Shown one piece after another: positions 9,904 to 19,036 of a stretch of DNA of 64,000 nt (positions are counted from its first letter, which is position 1; each line of letters begins with the position of its first letter). The notes beneath the pieces are model-generated. The model saw only the letters and a list, made by a program, of their open reading frames with translations. It was not told the origin of the DNA and made no database searches. This DNA is from Qipengyuania sp. HL-TH1. Its GTDB lineage: Bacteria > Pseudomonadota > Alphaproteobacteria > Sphingomonadales > Sphingomonadaceae. Location: contig NZ_CP142675.1 in the NCBI RefSeq assembly GCF_036365825.1, positions 310,001 through 374,000 on the forward strand, read 5' to 3'. A program made the translations under genes and the position numbers.

Positions 9904-10671
9904 ATGGCGACGCAAATGAAGACCCGCGATTTCGAATGCAGCGATGCCGAATGGCAGGCGCGGCAGGATCTTGCGGCATGCTATCGCATCTTCGACCATC
10001 TCGGCTGGGGCGAAAGCATTTACAATCATATCTCGGTGGCGGTGCCGGGTGAGGAAAACGTCTTCCTGATCAACCCTTTCGGGCTGCTCTACGACGAGGT
10101 TACCGCGTCGAACCTGGTCAAGATCGATGTCGAGGGCAACAATGTCGGCCCGTCGCAATATATGGTCAACAAGGCGGGCTTCACGCAGCATGCCTATTTC
10201 CATGAAAAGCTGGGCACCCGCGCCAATGCGATCTGCCACGTCCACACGACTGCCACGATGGCAGTGTGCAGCCATAAGGACGGGCTGGTGCCGACCAATT
10301 TCTACGCCTGCAATTTCCAGGGGCAGATCGGCTATCACGATTTCGAAGGCGTTACCGTCCGCAGTGAAGAAGGCGAACGGCTGGTCCAGAACCTTGGCGA
10401 TCATTCGATCCTGATGCTGCGCAATCACGGCCCGGTGGTGATGGACAAGACCATCCAGGGAATGTTCGTGAAGATGTGGGCGCTCCAGCGGGCGTGCGAA
10501 ATCCAGGTCGCGACGCTCAGCCAGGGCGAAGCCAATGTGATCTCGCAGGAGGTGGTCGACGTGCACCAGCGCGACCTGTCGGTGATGCAATCGCAGGGCG
10601 GCGCGGGCGTGTTTGATTTCGAAGCGTGGAAGCGCCGCGTGTCGAAGATCGACGACAGCTGGAAATCCTGA
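9904..10671 (+). CDS. Class II aldolase/adducin family protein
   Basis: Zinc-dependent aldolase-fold protein of 255 residues, related to fuculose-phosphate aldolases and to the large group of uncharacterised class II aldolase proteins in proteobacteria. Zinc-ligand motifs are visible: CHVHTTAT and the later LRNHGPVV. The N-terminal YNHISV segment is the usual substrate-loop region. Ribosome site GGAGAG lies 9 bp ahead of the ATG. It is followed 37 bp later by the 2Fe-2S protein on the same strand. The substrate is unknown; without a sugar-kinase neighbour a sugar-phosphate role cannot be assumed. Confidence 0.9.
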   Translation: MATQMKTRDFECSDAEWQARQDLAACYRIFDHLGWGESIYNHISVAVPGEENVFLINPFGLLYDEVTASNLVKIDVEGNNVGPSQYMVNKAGFTQHAYFHEKLGTRANAICHVHTTATMAVCSHKDGLVPTNFYACNFQGQIGYHDFEGVTVRSEEGERLVQNLGDHSILMLRNHGPVVMDKTIQGMFVKMWALQRACEIQVATLSQGEANVISQEVVDVHQRDLSVMQSQGGAGVFDFEAWKRRVSKIDDSWKS

Positions 10672-10708
10672 ACCCGGCCACAGGCGCAGGACGTAAGGCA
10701 CGGCGCGC

Positions 10709-11257
10709 ATGACCGGAATGACCGTCAACGGGAAGCCGCTCCGCTTCCTGATGGATCCCGACACCCCGCTGCTGTGGGCGCTGCGCGATGCGGCCAACCT
10801 TACCGGCACCAAGTTCGGCTGCGGCGAGGGTGATTGCGGCGCGTGCATGGTCCATGTCGATGGCGAGGCCCTGCGCAGCTGTTTGATCACCATTGCCGAA
10901 GCCGAAGGGCGCTTCATCACCACGATCGAGGGGCTGAGCCGGGACCGCTCGCACCCGGTGCAGCAGGCGATGGTGGCCGAACAGGCGATCCAGTGCGGCT
11001 ATTGCACGCCAGGCATCGTCATGGCGGCGAGCGCGCTGCTCGCCAAGAACCCGGCGCCGTCCGAAGCCGAAATTAAAGCGGCGATCCCCAATCTGTGCCG
11101 CTGCGGGGTTTATCCGCGGCTGGTCCGTTCGATCCAGCGTGCGGCGCGGGTGACGCGGCGGACCGAGACGATCAGCGCCGCACCCGCGCCCGGAATCAGC
11201 GCCGGGGACGCCGCGCAGGAAGTCCCCGCAATCAGCGCCCCAGAACCGCGCGAATAG
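10709..11257 (+). CDS. (2Fe-2S)-binding small subunit of a xanthine-oxidase-family hydroxylase
   Basis: Electron-transfer subunit with two [2Fe-2S] clusters, of the type found in isoquinoline 1-oxidoreductase and aldehyde oxidoreductases. First cluster: FGCGEGDCGACMVHVDG plus a later Cys (LRSC), in a ferredoxin fold. Second cluster: QCGYCTPG and NLCRCGVYPR in the four-helix domain. The last 30 or so residues are an Ala/Pro-rich tail not typical of the family. The molybdopterin-binding catalytic subunit that normally follows is absent; the next gene is on the opposite strand. It must therefore pair with a subunit encoded elsewhere or be a remnant. Confidence 0.9.
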   Translation: MTGMTVNGKPLRFLMDPDTPLLWALRDAANLTGTKFGCGEGDCGACMVHVDGEALRSCLITIAEAEGRFITTIEGLSRDRSHPVQQAMVAEQAIQCGYCTPGIVMAASALLAKNPAPSEAEIKAAIPNLCRCGVYPRLVRSIQRAARVTRRTETISAAPAPGISAGDAAQEVPAISAPEPRE

Positions 11258-11289
11258 CCGGGCGCGCAGCCGCGCACCCGGCCATCGGA

Positions 11290-12324
11290 TCAATATTCGC
11301 CGTTGGCCTCGGCCACTTCAGCCGCCGTTGCGGCGCCTTCGGCAGTGGCCTGGGTGATAAGCTGCCGCGCCTCGGCGATGGCATCGGCTTCGCTCAGCGC
11401 GCCATCCTTGATCTCGTTGGCGATGGTCAGCAGGCGGCCCGAGATGACCGTGCCGGTCTGCGCTTCCTCGGCAATCGCGATCCCGCCATTGGCCTCGGCC
11501 ACCGCGTCCCATTGCGTGCGCACGGCTGCCCAGTAATCCGCGGTCGCCGCCCAGTATTCGTCGGCGGCGGCGACATTGTAATCGTCAAACCGGTCATAGG
11601 TGTTGAGGACATATTCCTGCACCACCGGCGCCAGACCATCCTCACCCGCACTGTCGGGCATCATCTTGGTGTTGTCCTGCCAGTGGATCCAGCCGGTCGG
11701 GGTCAGCTGGTGGCGGTTGATCGACGCATAACGATCATAGACCGGGTCGCGCACCGCATCGCGGCGGGCAAGCGGGCGCCACGTCCAGTTCGAACGCCAG
11801 CGGCGGATGCCCTGGCTGTCCTGCCATTCGCCCCACCCGGCATAACGCGGGCTATCATCGACCTGATAGACCGTCTGCGACCAGCGGCCGTTGCGCAGCC
11901 GTTCGGGCATTTCCATCCATTCCCAGCTGTTGGGGCCGGTATAGGCGAGGATTTTCTCGGGCTCGTATTCCCAGTCCTGGCGCCAGTGCTTTATAACGAA
12001 TTCCTCGCCCTCGGACCCGACCACCAGCAGGTGCTGGAGGATGATCTTGGTGCCGGTATCCTCGATCACGCGGACCGATTCGTGCCCGCCCGAAATCTTG
12101 CGGTCGAGCGGTTCGTAGCCTGCCATCCACGGGGTCGATTCCTGCATGTCGAAGCGGACCTTGTAGTCGCCTGCCATGTTCAGGATGGTGGCGCGGTCGC
12201 GCTCGAATTGCGCGGTTTCGACCGCTTCGCCGCGGTCCGCAATCGGGCCGTCGGCCAATGCGGGCGCGGCGACGAGTGCGGTGGCGAGAAGGGCGGTGCG
12301 GAAGAAAGTTCGTACGTTGGTCAT
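11290..12324 (-). CDS. DUF6607-like secreted protein, partner of TonB receptor
   Basis: Exported protein of 344 residues whose biochemical function is not established. A signal peptide is clear (TALLATALVAAPALA, cleavage near residue 24). The mature part is rich in Trp and Tyr with the conserved-looking block IKHWRQDWEYEP and a second EWQDSQGIRRW region. I recognise this as the DUF6607 type that accompanies TonB receptors; that assignment is from memory. It starts 11 bp after the heme-type TonB receptor with a GGGAGG ribosome site, so the two form an operon and a role in heme or iron capture is inferred. The C-terminal 60 residues are Ala/Glu-rich helix. Confidence 0.75.
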   Translation of the reverse strand: MTNVRTFFRTALLATALVAAPALADGPIADRGEAVETAQFERDRATILNMAGDYKVRFDMQESTPWMAGYEPLDRKISGGHESVRVIEDTGTKIILQHLLVVGSEGEEFVIKHWRQDWEYEPEKILAYTGPNSWEWMEMPERLRNGRWSQTVYQVDDSPRYAGWGEWQDSQGIRRWRSNWTWRPLARRDAVRDPVYDRYASINRHQLTPTGWIHWQDNTKMMPDSAGEDGLAPVVQEYVLNTYDRFDDYNVAAADEYWAATADYWAAVRTQWDAVAEANGGIAIAEEAQTGTVISGRLLTIANEIKDGALSEADAIAEARQLITQATAEGAATAAEVAEANGEY

Positions 12325-12335
12325 GGTGTCCTCCC

Positions 12336-14600
12336 TCAGAACTGGAAGCTGAGCGAAACGCTCGCATTGCGGCCGGGCCGGGTATAGGCGTCGGTCGTGG
12401 TGGATGTGGCCGAGAGACCCCTGACGTCCTGCCAGTAGGCGTATTTCTCGTCGAAGATGTTGAAGATGCCCGCGCGCAGTTTGAACGCGTCGGTTACGGC
12501 GAAGAAAGCCGTGGCATCGAGGATGGTGAAGGCATCGGGGCGATAGCCGCCGTCGGTCTCGTCGAGCGGTTTGCGTGCGTGATGCGTTGCGATCAGCTCG
12601 CCGCCGAAGCGGCCTTGCGGCTCGCGATAGCCGATGCCGACCACCAGATTGAGCGGGTCGATCGTGTCGAGCGGGCGGGGTGCCGCGCCCGGGGACAGGA
12701 TGTCGCCATCGGCATAGGCGATCGCGAAGCGGCTGTAGAAGCCGTTCTCCATGCGGAAATTCGCCTTGGCCTCGACGCCCTCGATCTCGACCGCATCGTA
12801 ATTGACGAACTGGTACTGCGCCGGGTCCATCGGGGTGAACGACCCGCCCACGACCTGCTGGCTGATGAAATCGTCATAGTCGGCAGTGAAGGCGGCAATT
12901 TGCAGCGACACTGCCTCGGTCGAGAACTTGATCCCGGCTTCCCAGCTCTCGCTGGTTTCGGCGCCCAGATCGGGATTGGGCAGCGAGGTGTAGCCGTAGG
13001 CCAGGTTCTCGAAGAAGTTGTTCACCTGGTACGGTGTCGGCGCGCGGAAGCCCTGGGCGTAATTGCCGTAGAGCAGGACGTCGTCCGCCAGCTTCACCGT
13101 CACGCCCAGCTTGGGCGACAGGCGATCATCGCTCTGCGCGGAGCCAGCGAAATCGGGCAGCAGCGGATCGTCGGTCGGATCGAGATCGTAGAAATCGTAC
13201 CGCAGCGCGGGAAACAGCGTCACCGCCCCGTCGAGGAAGGTGAATTCGGTGGCGAGGAACACGCCGCCCAGCATGAAGTCGGTGGCAGGGAAGGCGCGCG
13301 TGGGGAACACCTCGCCGAACGGCGGTTCGGTCCCGTCGCGCAGGCCCTCCTGCCGCGTCCAGCTGACATCGCCGCCAAAGGCGAGCGTGGTGCGGAAGGC
13401 ATCGCCGCCGAACACGCTACGGGCTTCGGCGGAGAAACCATAGACTTCGTTTTCGAAGGTGTTCAGCCGCTCGCGATCGGGGCGCGGTGTGGCGCTGACG
13501 GGCGAGCGGTCCTCATCGGTGAACTGCACGTCTTCGCCCGTCTGGTAATAGGCTGCGGCATGCGCGTAGTCGATCGCGCCTTCGCCGACATAGGTCCAGT
13601 CGATCGACAAGCGGCCGCGTTCGGTAGTGTCGAGTGCGGTCAGATCGTCGACGATCCAGCTGGGGAAGGGGCCGAAGAGGAAGGCCGGACCCTGCCCGGA
13701 GAGGACATCGGTGGCGACTTCGGTCTCGAGATATTCGCCCGACAGGCGCACCCGGTGCGCGCCGGTATCCCACACCAGCTTGCCGAGAAATGCGTTGGAA
13801 GTCCCGTCCTGCGGGTTCGGTAGCGTGCGCCCGCTACCCAGGCCGTCCACTTCGCCCGCGTTTTCCAGCTCGTGGAAATCGCGGCGGGTGTAGGACAGCA
13901 TGGCCGAAAGATCGCCGAACAGGCCTGCGATCGCCGCGGTTTCGGTGAATTCCTCGTCGGCGCTCGAATAGGAGGCGCGGACAAATCCGCCGAACCGCTG
14001 GCCCGCTTCGACGAGATCGACCGGGTCGCTGGTGGTGAAGCTGATCGCGCCGGCCAGCCCGTCGCTGCCGTATAGTGCGGAAGCCGGACCGCGCAGGATC
14101 TCGACCGATTTGACCAGCGAAACATCGGTGTAGCCGCCGCGCCCCGCATCCTGCGCGCCAAAGGAAAAGCCCTGCGGGCTGCGGATGCCGTCGACCTGGA
14201 TGAGCACGCGATTGCCGCCGATGCCGCGGATGATGAAGTCTTCGTTGCGCGCGCGGCCAGTCGCACCCAGCGCGGCACCGAAGCGGGCGGGCGCGCGGCG
14301 CACCGATACACCGGGTTCGTAGCGCACGAGGTCCTTGATGTCGGTGGCCAGTTCATCGGCGATCTGCTCGTCATCGATCACGGTGATCGTGGCCGGTGCG
14401 TCCTCGATCTGGAGCGGGGTGCGCGTGGCCGTCACCACGATCTGGTCGTCTCCCGGCAAATCCTCCTCGGCAGCGATAGCCAGCGCCGGAAGGCTCGCTG
14501 CGGCAAGCGCGGCGAGTGCCGAGCCCAGCTTGAATGTGGCCAGCCGCTGGCGTGCAGCCATGCCGGAGGCGCGCCCAGTGCGTTCGAATGTCGATCCCAT
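12336..14600 (-). CDS. TonB-dependent hemoglobin/transferrin-type receptor
   Basis: Outer-membrane active transporter, 754 residues, with N-terminal signal sequence, TonB box (QIVVTATRT), plug domain containing IIRGIGGNRVLIQVDGIR and ILRGPASALYGSDGLAG, and a 22-strand barrel ending in the outer-membrane signature (VSLSFQF, terminal Phe). The plug wording and the barrel segment NYAQGFRAPTPYQVN match the hemoglobin/heme/lactoferrin receptor family. Ribosome site CAGGGA. The upstream promoter holds a dyad in its spacer that resembles an iron-regulator site. First gene of a two-gene unit with the DUF6607-like protein. Heme uptake is inferred, not shown. Confidence 0.92.
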   Translation of the reverse strand: MGSTFERTGRASGMAARQRLATFKLGSALAALAAASLPALAIAAEEDLPGDDQIVVTATRTPLQIEDAPATITVIDDEQIADELATDIKDLVRYEPGVSVRRAPARFGAALGATGRARNEDFIIRGIGGNRVLIQVDGIRSPQGFSFGAQDAGRGGYTDVSLVKSVEILRGPASALYGSDGLAGAISFTTSDPVDLVEAGQRFGGFVRASYSSADEEFTETAAIAGLFGDLSAMLSYTRRDFHELENAGEVDGLGSGRTLPNPQDGTSNAFLGKLVWDTGAHRVRLSGEYLETEVATDVLSGQGPAFLFGPFPSWIVDDLTALDTTERGRLSIDWTYVGEGAIDYAHAAAYYQTGEDVQFTDEDRSPVSATPRPDRERLNTFENEVYGFSAEARSVFGGDAFRTTLAFGGDVSWTRQEGLRDGTEPPFGEVFPTRAFPATDFMLGGVFLATEFTFLDGAVTLFPALRYDFYDLDPTDDPLLPDFAGSAQSDDRLSPKLGVTVKLADDVLLYGNYAQGFRAPTPYQVNNFFENLAYGYTSLPNPDLGAETSESWEAGIKFSTEAVSLQIAAFTADYDDFISQQVVGGSFTPMDPAQYQFVNYDAVEIEGVEAKANFRMENGFYSRFAIAYADGDILSPGAAPRPLDTIDPLNLVVGIGYREPQGRFGGELIATHHARKPLDETDGGYRPDAFTILDATAFFAVTDAFKLRAGIFNIFDEKYAYWQDVRGLSATSTTTDAYTRPGRNASVSLSFQF

Positions 14601-14636
14601 GATTTTCCCTGTTGATGCTGTTTTGCGTCCGCTGCG

Positions 14637-14665
14637 CTGATATTGCGAGTCAGTCGCATTTGCAA
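14637..14665 (-). promoter_or_regulatory. Promoter with Fur-like dyad, heme-type TonB receptor
   Basis: Reading the minus strand, TTGCAA and TATCAG are separated by exactly 17 bp. The spacer contains a perfect dyad, TGCGA-N5-TCGCA (14644-14658), about 44 bp ahead of the receptor ATG. A repressor on this site would block RNA polymerase. Iron repression by a Fur-family protein is inferred from gene context and the dyad; the exact consensus for this lineage is not assumed. Confidence 0.6.
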
Positions 14666-14746
14666 GAAGTCTCTGGGATTTTCGACACTGCCCTCTTTTC
14701 GTCGGGGTTTGGCTGGCGTAGCGAGCCGGAAAAGGAGATCGGACCG

Positions 14747-15091
14747 ATGAAAGCGACTATCTGGCACAATCCGAAATGCGGCACTTCGCGCAAGACGCTG
14801 GCCATCCTCGAGAACCTGTCGCGGGTCGAGGTCGAGGTGATCGAATATCTGAAGGATCCGCCGAGCGCGGAAAAGCTGGCGCAGCTCTACAAGGATGCGG
14901 GCACCACCCCGAACGCGGGCCTCCGCCTGCGCGGAACCGATGCGGCGGAGCGCGGCATGCCCGAGGCTTCGGCGGAGGATGTGCTGGCGGCAATGGCGGC
15001 CGACCCGATCCTGATCGAGCGTCCGCTGGTCGAAACCGACAAGGGCGTCCGTCTGTGCCGGCCGCAGGACACCGTGCTCGAAATTCTCTAG
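14747..15091 (+). CDS. arsC: ArsC/Spx-family arsenate reductase
   Basis: Thioredoxin-fold enzyme of 114 residues. The catalytic Cys11 lies in HNPKCGTSRKTL, and the arginine-containing substrate loop IERPLVETDKG is intact, as in glutaredoxin-dependent arsenate reductases. The start was chosen at 14747 behind an AAGGAG ribosome site; upstream extension would run into the divergent TonB promoter. No arsenite pump or ArsR is adjacent, so a general ArsC-like (YffB-type) redox role is also possible. It ends overlapping the convergent MFS gene by 4 bp. Confidence 0.88.
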   Translation: MKATIWHNPKCGTSRKTLAILENLSRVEVEVIEYLKDPPSAEKLAQLYKDAGTTPNAGLRLRGTDAAERGMPEASAEDVLAAMAADPILIERPLVETDKGVRLCRPQDTVLEIL

Positions 15092-16440
15092 CGGCGGTCC
15101 TGCGTCAGCGCAGCGTCGGCTTGCAGCGCGCGAGAGCCATAGACGAACACGATCGCGCATAGCGCCACGATCAGCCCGAAGCCAAGCCAGTCGGAATGGC
15201 TGTAGAGCCAGACGCCAAGCGCGGGCGCATAGATGAAGCTCGCGCCCGCAACCGAGGCGGTGACCCCGCCTGCCTGGCCCTGCTCGGCGCGGGTCACCGC
15301 CAGCGATGTGCCTGACGTATTCCCGGGTCGGAACAGGCCGAAGCCAAGCGAGGCGATCGAATATCCCAGGGCGATGGTATGAATGGTCTGGCCCAGACCG
15401 AGGACCACCGTACCCGCCGCGGCGATGGCGATGCCCCATAGCGAAGCCGCGCGGGGCCCGAGGTCGAGCCGCGGGATGAGCCCCCATTGCGCCAGCAGCG
15501 TGGCAATCGCGCCCGCCATGAGCACCAGCCCGACAGGTCCGGCCCCCGCTGCGGGATCGCCGCGCAGCCCAAGGCGGTCGAGCACGAGAAAGCCCGCAAT
15601 CCCCAGGATCATGGCCTGCGCATGCCCGCCCAGCAGGCCGGAGATGACCCAGGGACGCAGGCGCGGTTCGAACCAGCGCAGCTTACCCGGCGCAGGCTCG
15701 TCGCCCTCGTCCTCGTCCTTCGAAACCTCGGCAGTCGGGCCGCCCGAATAGGGCGCATCATAGGCGCTGCCGCGCGCGGCGAATTGCGGCTCGTCATCGG
15801 GCAGTCGCAGGCGCAGCGCGATCAGCGTAACCAGCCCGATCAGCGCGAAGACCAGGAACGGCCCGGCAAGGCCCAACACGGGCATCACCATCAGCGGCGC
15901 AAGTGCGGGGCCGATCACCGTGCCGAGCCCGAAGCTCGACGCAATCAGCGACAAGGCTTGCGTGCGTTCCGAACGCGGTGTGCGGCTGGCGACATAGGCC
16001 TGGACCGCGGGCGGCGCGGCGCTGCCGAACCCGCCATAGAGGCTGCGCGCCGCGGCAAACAGCATCAACGCCCAGAATGCCGGGAGGATACCCGCCAGCC
16101 CCAGCCACAGCATGAGCCCGCACAGCAGGAAGCTGGCGATGAAGCCGAGCATGCCCAGCGCCATCATCGCCTTGCGCCCGCGTTGGTCCGATTTCTGCGC
16201 CCAGATCGGCGCGCAGATCACCCACAAGAGCGCCGACCAGCTATAGGCGAGGCTGATCCACACATCGTTCACGCCCAGCGAAGTGCCGATCGAGGGCATT
16301 ACCGACTGCATCGCGGTATTGCCCGCCGCGGTGGTCAGCATGACCGCGAACAGCAGCGCCATCCGCCCGCGCGGAATGGTGCGCGCAGGGGGCGCCGGCG
16401 GCGGCGGTGCCAGCGGGGCGGTGGGTTCGACATCGGCCAT
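15088..16440 (-). CDS. MFS transporter
   Basis: Major facilitator superfamily permease of the inner membrane, about 450 residues, twelve predicted helices with a long acidic central loop (about residues 220-260, DEDEGDEP) between the two halves. The conserved loop after helix 2 reads WAQKSDQRGRKAMM. A Pro-rich N-terminus precedes helix 1. Start set at Met 16440 (MADVEP), which leaves 94 bp to the divergent methyltransferase; a GTG at 16521 would leave almost no promoter. Substrate unknown. Confidence 0.87.
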   Translation of the reverse strand: MADVEPTAPLAPPPPAPPARTIPRGRMALLFAVMLTTAAGNTAMQSVMPSIGTSLGVNDVWISLAYSWSALLWVICAPIWAQKSDQRGRKAMMALGMLGFIASFLLCGLMLWLGLAGILPAFWALMLFAAARSLYGGFGSAAPPAVQAYVASRTPRSERTQALSLIASSFGLGTVIGPALAPLMVMPVLGLAGPFLVFALIGLVTLIALRLRLPDDEPQFAARGSAYDAPYSGGPTAEVSKDEDEGDEPAPGKLRWFEPRLRPWVISGLLGGHAQAMILGIAGFLVLDRLGLRGDPAAGAGPVGLVLMAGAIATLLAQWGLIPRLDLGPRAASLWGIAIAAAGTVVLGLGQTIHTIALGYSIASLGFGLFRPGNTSGTSLAVTRAEQGQAGGVTASVAGASFIYAPALGVWLYSHSDWLGFGLIVALCAIVFVYGSRALQADAALTQDRR

Positions 16441-16534
16441 CGCCAAGGCGGTAGGCGCGCGCTCGGCTCCTTGCAATGGTGCAGCGGGACTGGCAAACCG
16501 GCGCCTTAGTGAAACAATCACAGGGTACGCGATT

Positions 16535-17170
16535 TTGACCGGACATCAGGGCGTTGGCACCATTTCGCGGCCCCGGCTGCGTACACGCGCGGCGCGTTTC
16601 TTCGGCCAGTGGGGGGTGTTCTTCCGTGGCTTTGTCGAAGAACCGCGGATGGTTGGCTCGATCATCCCGTCTTCGCGCTTCACCATCCGCAAGATGCTCG
16701 CCCCGGTCGACTGGGACCAGTGCGAGGTGTTCGTCGAATACGGCCCCGGGGTCGGCACTTTCTGCCAGCCGGTGCTCGACCGCTTGCGGCGCGACGGTAC
16801 GCTGATCGTGATCGACACCAACCCGCTCTATGTCGATTATCTGCGCAAGCATTTCCGCGACAGCCGCTTCCATGCGGTCCACGGATCGGCCGCCGATGTG
16901 GTCGAGATCGTCAAGGCACATGGCCATGACGGCGCCGATTACGTGCTGTCGGGTCTGCCCTTTTCGACCCTGCCTGATGGGGTCGGCCCCGCGATCGCGC
17001 AGGCGACCTATGACGTGATCCGCCCGGGCGGGGCCTTCCTTGTCTACCAGTTCTCGGCCAAGGCGCGCGACTTCATGGCGCGCCATTTCCGCCGCATCGA
17101 TCGCGGGTTCGAACTGCTCAACGTGCTTCCCTGCCAGCTCTTCTGGGGCTGGAAGGATCGCGAAAGCTAG
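16535..17170 (+). CDS. SAM-dependent methyltransferase, phospholipid N-methyltransferase-like
   Basis: Class I methyltransferase of about 211 residues. Motif I is VEYGPGVGTFCQPVLDRL, the acidic end of strand 2 is IVIDTNP, and motif IV is VLSGLPFSTLP, similar to rRNA-adenine and PmtA-type phospholipid methyltransferases. An N-terminal FFGQWGVFFRGFVEEPRMVG segment resembles the membrane-proximal part of PmtA-like enzymes. No ATG occurs before the domain; TTG at 16535 is the best start. It ends overlapping the convergent membrane protein by 4 bp. The lipid substrate is inferred. Confidence 0.8.
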   Translation: MTGHQGVGTISRPRLRTRAARFFGQWGVFFRGFVEEPRMVGSIIPSSRFTIRKMLAPVDWDQCEVFVEYGPGVGTFCQPVLDRLRRDGTLIVIDTNPLYVDYLRKHFRDSRFHAVHGSAADVVEIVKAHGHDGADYVLSGLPFSTLPDGVGPAIAQATYDVIRPGGAFLVYQFSAKARDFMARHFRRIDRGFELLNVLPCQLFWGWKDRES

Positions 17171-17991
17171 TCTTCGGCGTCGGGCTGCGGGGCGGTAGCC
17201 AAGCGGCTGAACTGCGTGTGCACCGCTGCCATCACACACACCATCAGCACGAACATCACCGCGTTGAGCAGCCCCGATACGATCGCCTCGCCCAGCAGCG
17301 CGCCTTGTTCCCCGGCAAGCGCGAACACGAGGCCGAGGACCAGCGAGACGACCGCCGATACCACGATGAAGGCGACCGTCAGCAGCAGGTAGAACAGGAA
17401 CAGGCGCATGCTGTTGCCGCGGGTCAGCGACCACGAGCGTTGTAGCGCCTTGACCGGGTTGAGCTGCCCCTCGATCGCAATGACCGGGGCGGCAAGCGAC
17501 AGCTTGGTCACGATATAGCAGGTGATGACGAAAGCGATGATCCCGCCAAGCACCGCAAGCGCGCTCAAGCCGGTGAGCGCGCCGACGGTCAGAAGCAGCG
17601 TCGCGACGATCACGATCAGCGCGGTCTGCAGCAATTGCGCCGCGATATAGCTGGGGACCGAGCGCGCGCCGGTCGCCAGCGCTTCGCCCACGGTTGGGTT
17701 GGCGCGTCGCCGGACCAGTGCCAGCATCCCCAGCAGTCCGACGCCCTGGATCAGCGCGAGCAGCAGGAACACCCACCAATATTCGAGATACAGCTCGGTC
17801 ACCGCCGCCATCACGACTTCGAAGTCACCGCCTGCCTGCGCGCTTTGCATAGCGCCCATTTCGGGCACGGCGATCATGAACCCGGCATAGGGCAGGAAGA
17901 AGAAGACGCCGGCCAGCACCGCCAGCAGGCCAAAATTGCGTGACAGCAGCCCCATGGTGTCTTTCCACGCGGTGTCGAGATCGAATTTCAT
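17167..17991 (-). CDS. Polytopic membrane protein, GdpP-membrane-domain/DUF-like
   Basis: Integral membrane protein of 274 residues with about six hydrophobic helices, including [37 protein letters not shown] and [19 protein letters not shown]. The central [16 protein letters not shown] motif is typical of the family annotated as glycerophosphoryl diester phosphodiesterase membrane domain. No catalytic domain is attached. Start at 17991 ([12 protein letters not shown]) chosen because that helix motif opens most members. Function unknown. It is divergent from lipB (59-bp gap). Confidence 0.78.
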   Translation of the reverse strand: MKFDLDTAWKDTMGLLSRNFGLLAVLAGVFFFLPYAGFMIAVPEMGAMQSAQAGGDFEVVMAAVTELYLEYWWVFLLLALIQGVGLLGMLALVRRRANPTVGEALATGARSVPSYIAAQLLQTALIVIVATLLLTVGALTGLSALAVLGGIIAFVITCYIVTKLSLAAPVIAIEGQLNPVKALQRSWSLTRGNSMRLFLFYLLLTVAFIVVSAVVSLVLGLVFALAGEQGALLGEAIVSGLLNAVMFVLMVCVMAAVHTQFSRLATAPQPDAED

Positions 17992-18050
17992 GCAGCGGCT
18001 CTCCCGTTTGCCTCTTGATAAGCGCTTCGCCAGTCGCCACGCAATCGTGC

Positions 18051-18722
18051 ATGTCGTCTGCACCCCCCGAAACCGTCGAATGGCGCGCCGAGCCGGGCCG
18101 CATCGGCTATCGCGATGCGCTCGACGCGATGACCGCGCGCAATCGTGCGATCGCCGAGGGCGAGGCGCGCGAGATGGTGTGGCTGCTCGAACACCCGCCG
18201 GTCTATACCGCGGGGACCAGCGCCGATGGGGCCGAATTGCTCGACCCGCGCTTCGAAGTGGTCGAGGCCGGGCGCGGCGGGCGCTATACTTATCACGGGC
18301 CGGGCCAGCGGGTCGGCTATGCCATGATCGACTTGCGCGAACGCGGACGCGACGTGCGCGGTTTTGTCCATGCGCTTGAAGGCTGGGTGATCGCCACGCT
18401 GGCCGATATCGGCGTGACCAGCTGGCGCAGTGCGGGCCGGGTCGGCATCTGGACGAAGGATGTCGACGGGCGCGAAGCCAAGATCGGCGCCATCGGCGTG
18501 CGGGTGCGGCGCTGGGTGACCATGCACGGCTTCTCGGTCAATCTCGCGCCCGATCTGTCGCACTTTACCGGCATCGTCCCCTGCGGGATCGAGGAGTTTG
18601 GCGTGACCAGCCTCGAACGGCTGGGAATCGATCTTGCGCCCGCGGCCTTCGATGAGGCATTGCGGGCGCGCTTCGGGGATTTCCTCGCGGCGCTCGAAGG
18701 AAAGGCCAACGCGCTGCCATGA
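18051..18722 (+). CDS. lipB: Octanoyltransferase LipB
   Basis: Transfers octanoate from acyl carrier protein to lipoyl domains, the first step of lipoate synthesis. 223 residues, normal length. Signature [12 protein letters not shown], catalytic Lys144 ([10 protein letters not shown]) and Cys178 ([14 protein letters not shown]) are present, with the HGFSVNL strand between them. It overlaps the next gene as ATGA. lipA is not in the window. Confidence 0.96.
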   Translation: MSSAPPETVEWRAEPGRIGYRDALDAMTARNRAIAEGEAREMVWLLEHPPVYTAGTSADGAELLDPRFEVVEAGRGGRYTYHGPGQRVGYAMIDLRERGRDVRGFVHALEGWVIATLADIGVTSWRSAGRVGIWTKDVDGREAKIGAIGVRVRRWVTMHGFSVNLAPDLSHFTGIVPCGIEEFGVTSLERLGIDLAPAAFDEALRARFGDFLAALEGKANALP

Positions 18723-19036
18723 TGATACGTTCGGCTCTCTTGCTTGTCGCTGCCACCGCGACCCTGTCCGGCTGCGGGGACGACGCGCCCCCGGCGGAGA
18801 CCGAGGTCGAGGCCGAACGCAATGCCAAGGGTGAAGTTATCGGCGGAACGATCAGCGATGCGATGATCCCGCTCGACCGGCTGCGCTCGCAGTCGCCGCC
18901 GGTACGCGAAGCGCCGAGCCAGCCGTCCGCTGCGGGCCCAGCCAGCGATGCGCCGGCCGAACCCGAGGAAGCCAGCGAACCTGCGCCTGCTCCGGCGGCC
19001 GCGCAAGAAGCGGGCGACGACCCCGCCGGGGACTAG
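18719..19036 (+). CDS. Small putative lipoprotein
   Basis: 105-residue protein coupled to lipB by an ATGA overlap. The N-terminus is a lipoprotein signal ([15 protein letters not shown], lipobox Cys near residue 20). After it comes a short conserved-looking stretch ([20 protein letters not shown]) and then a Pro/Ala/Glu-rich unstructured tail. No domain recognised. Position suggests co-expression with lipB, but no link to lipoate is visible. Confidence 0.7.
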   Translation: MMIRSALLLVAATATLSGCGDDAPPAETEVEAERNAKGEVIGGTISDAMIPLDRLRSQSPPVREAPSQPSAAGPASDAPAEPEEASEPAPAPAAAQEAGDDPAGD

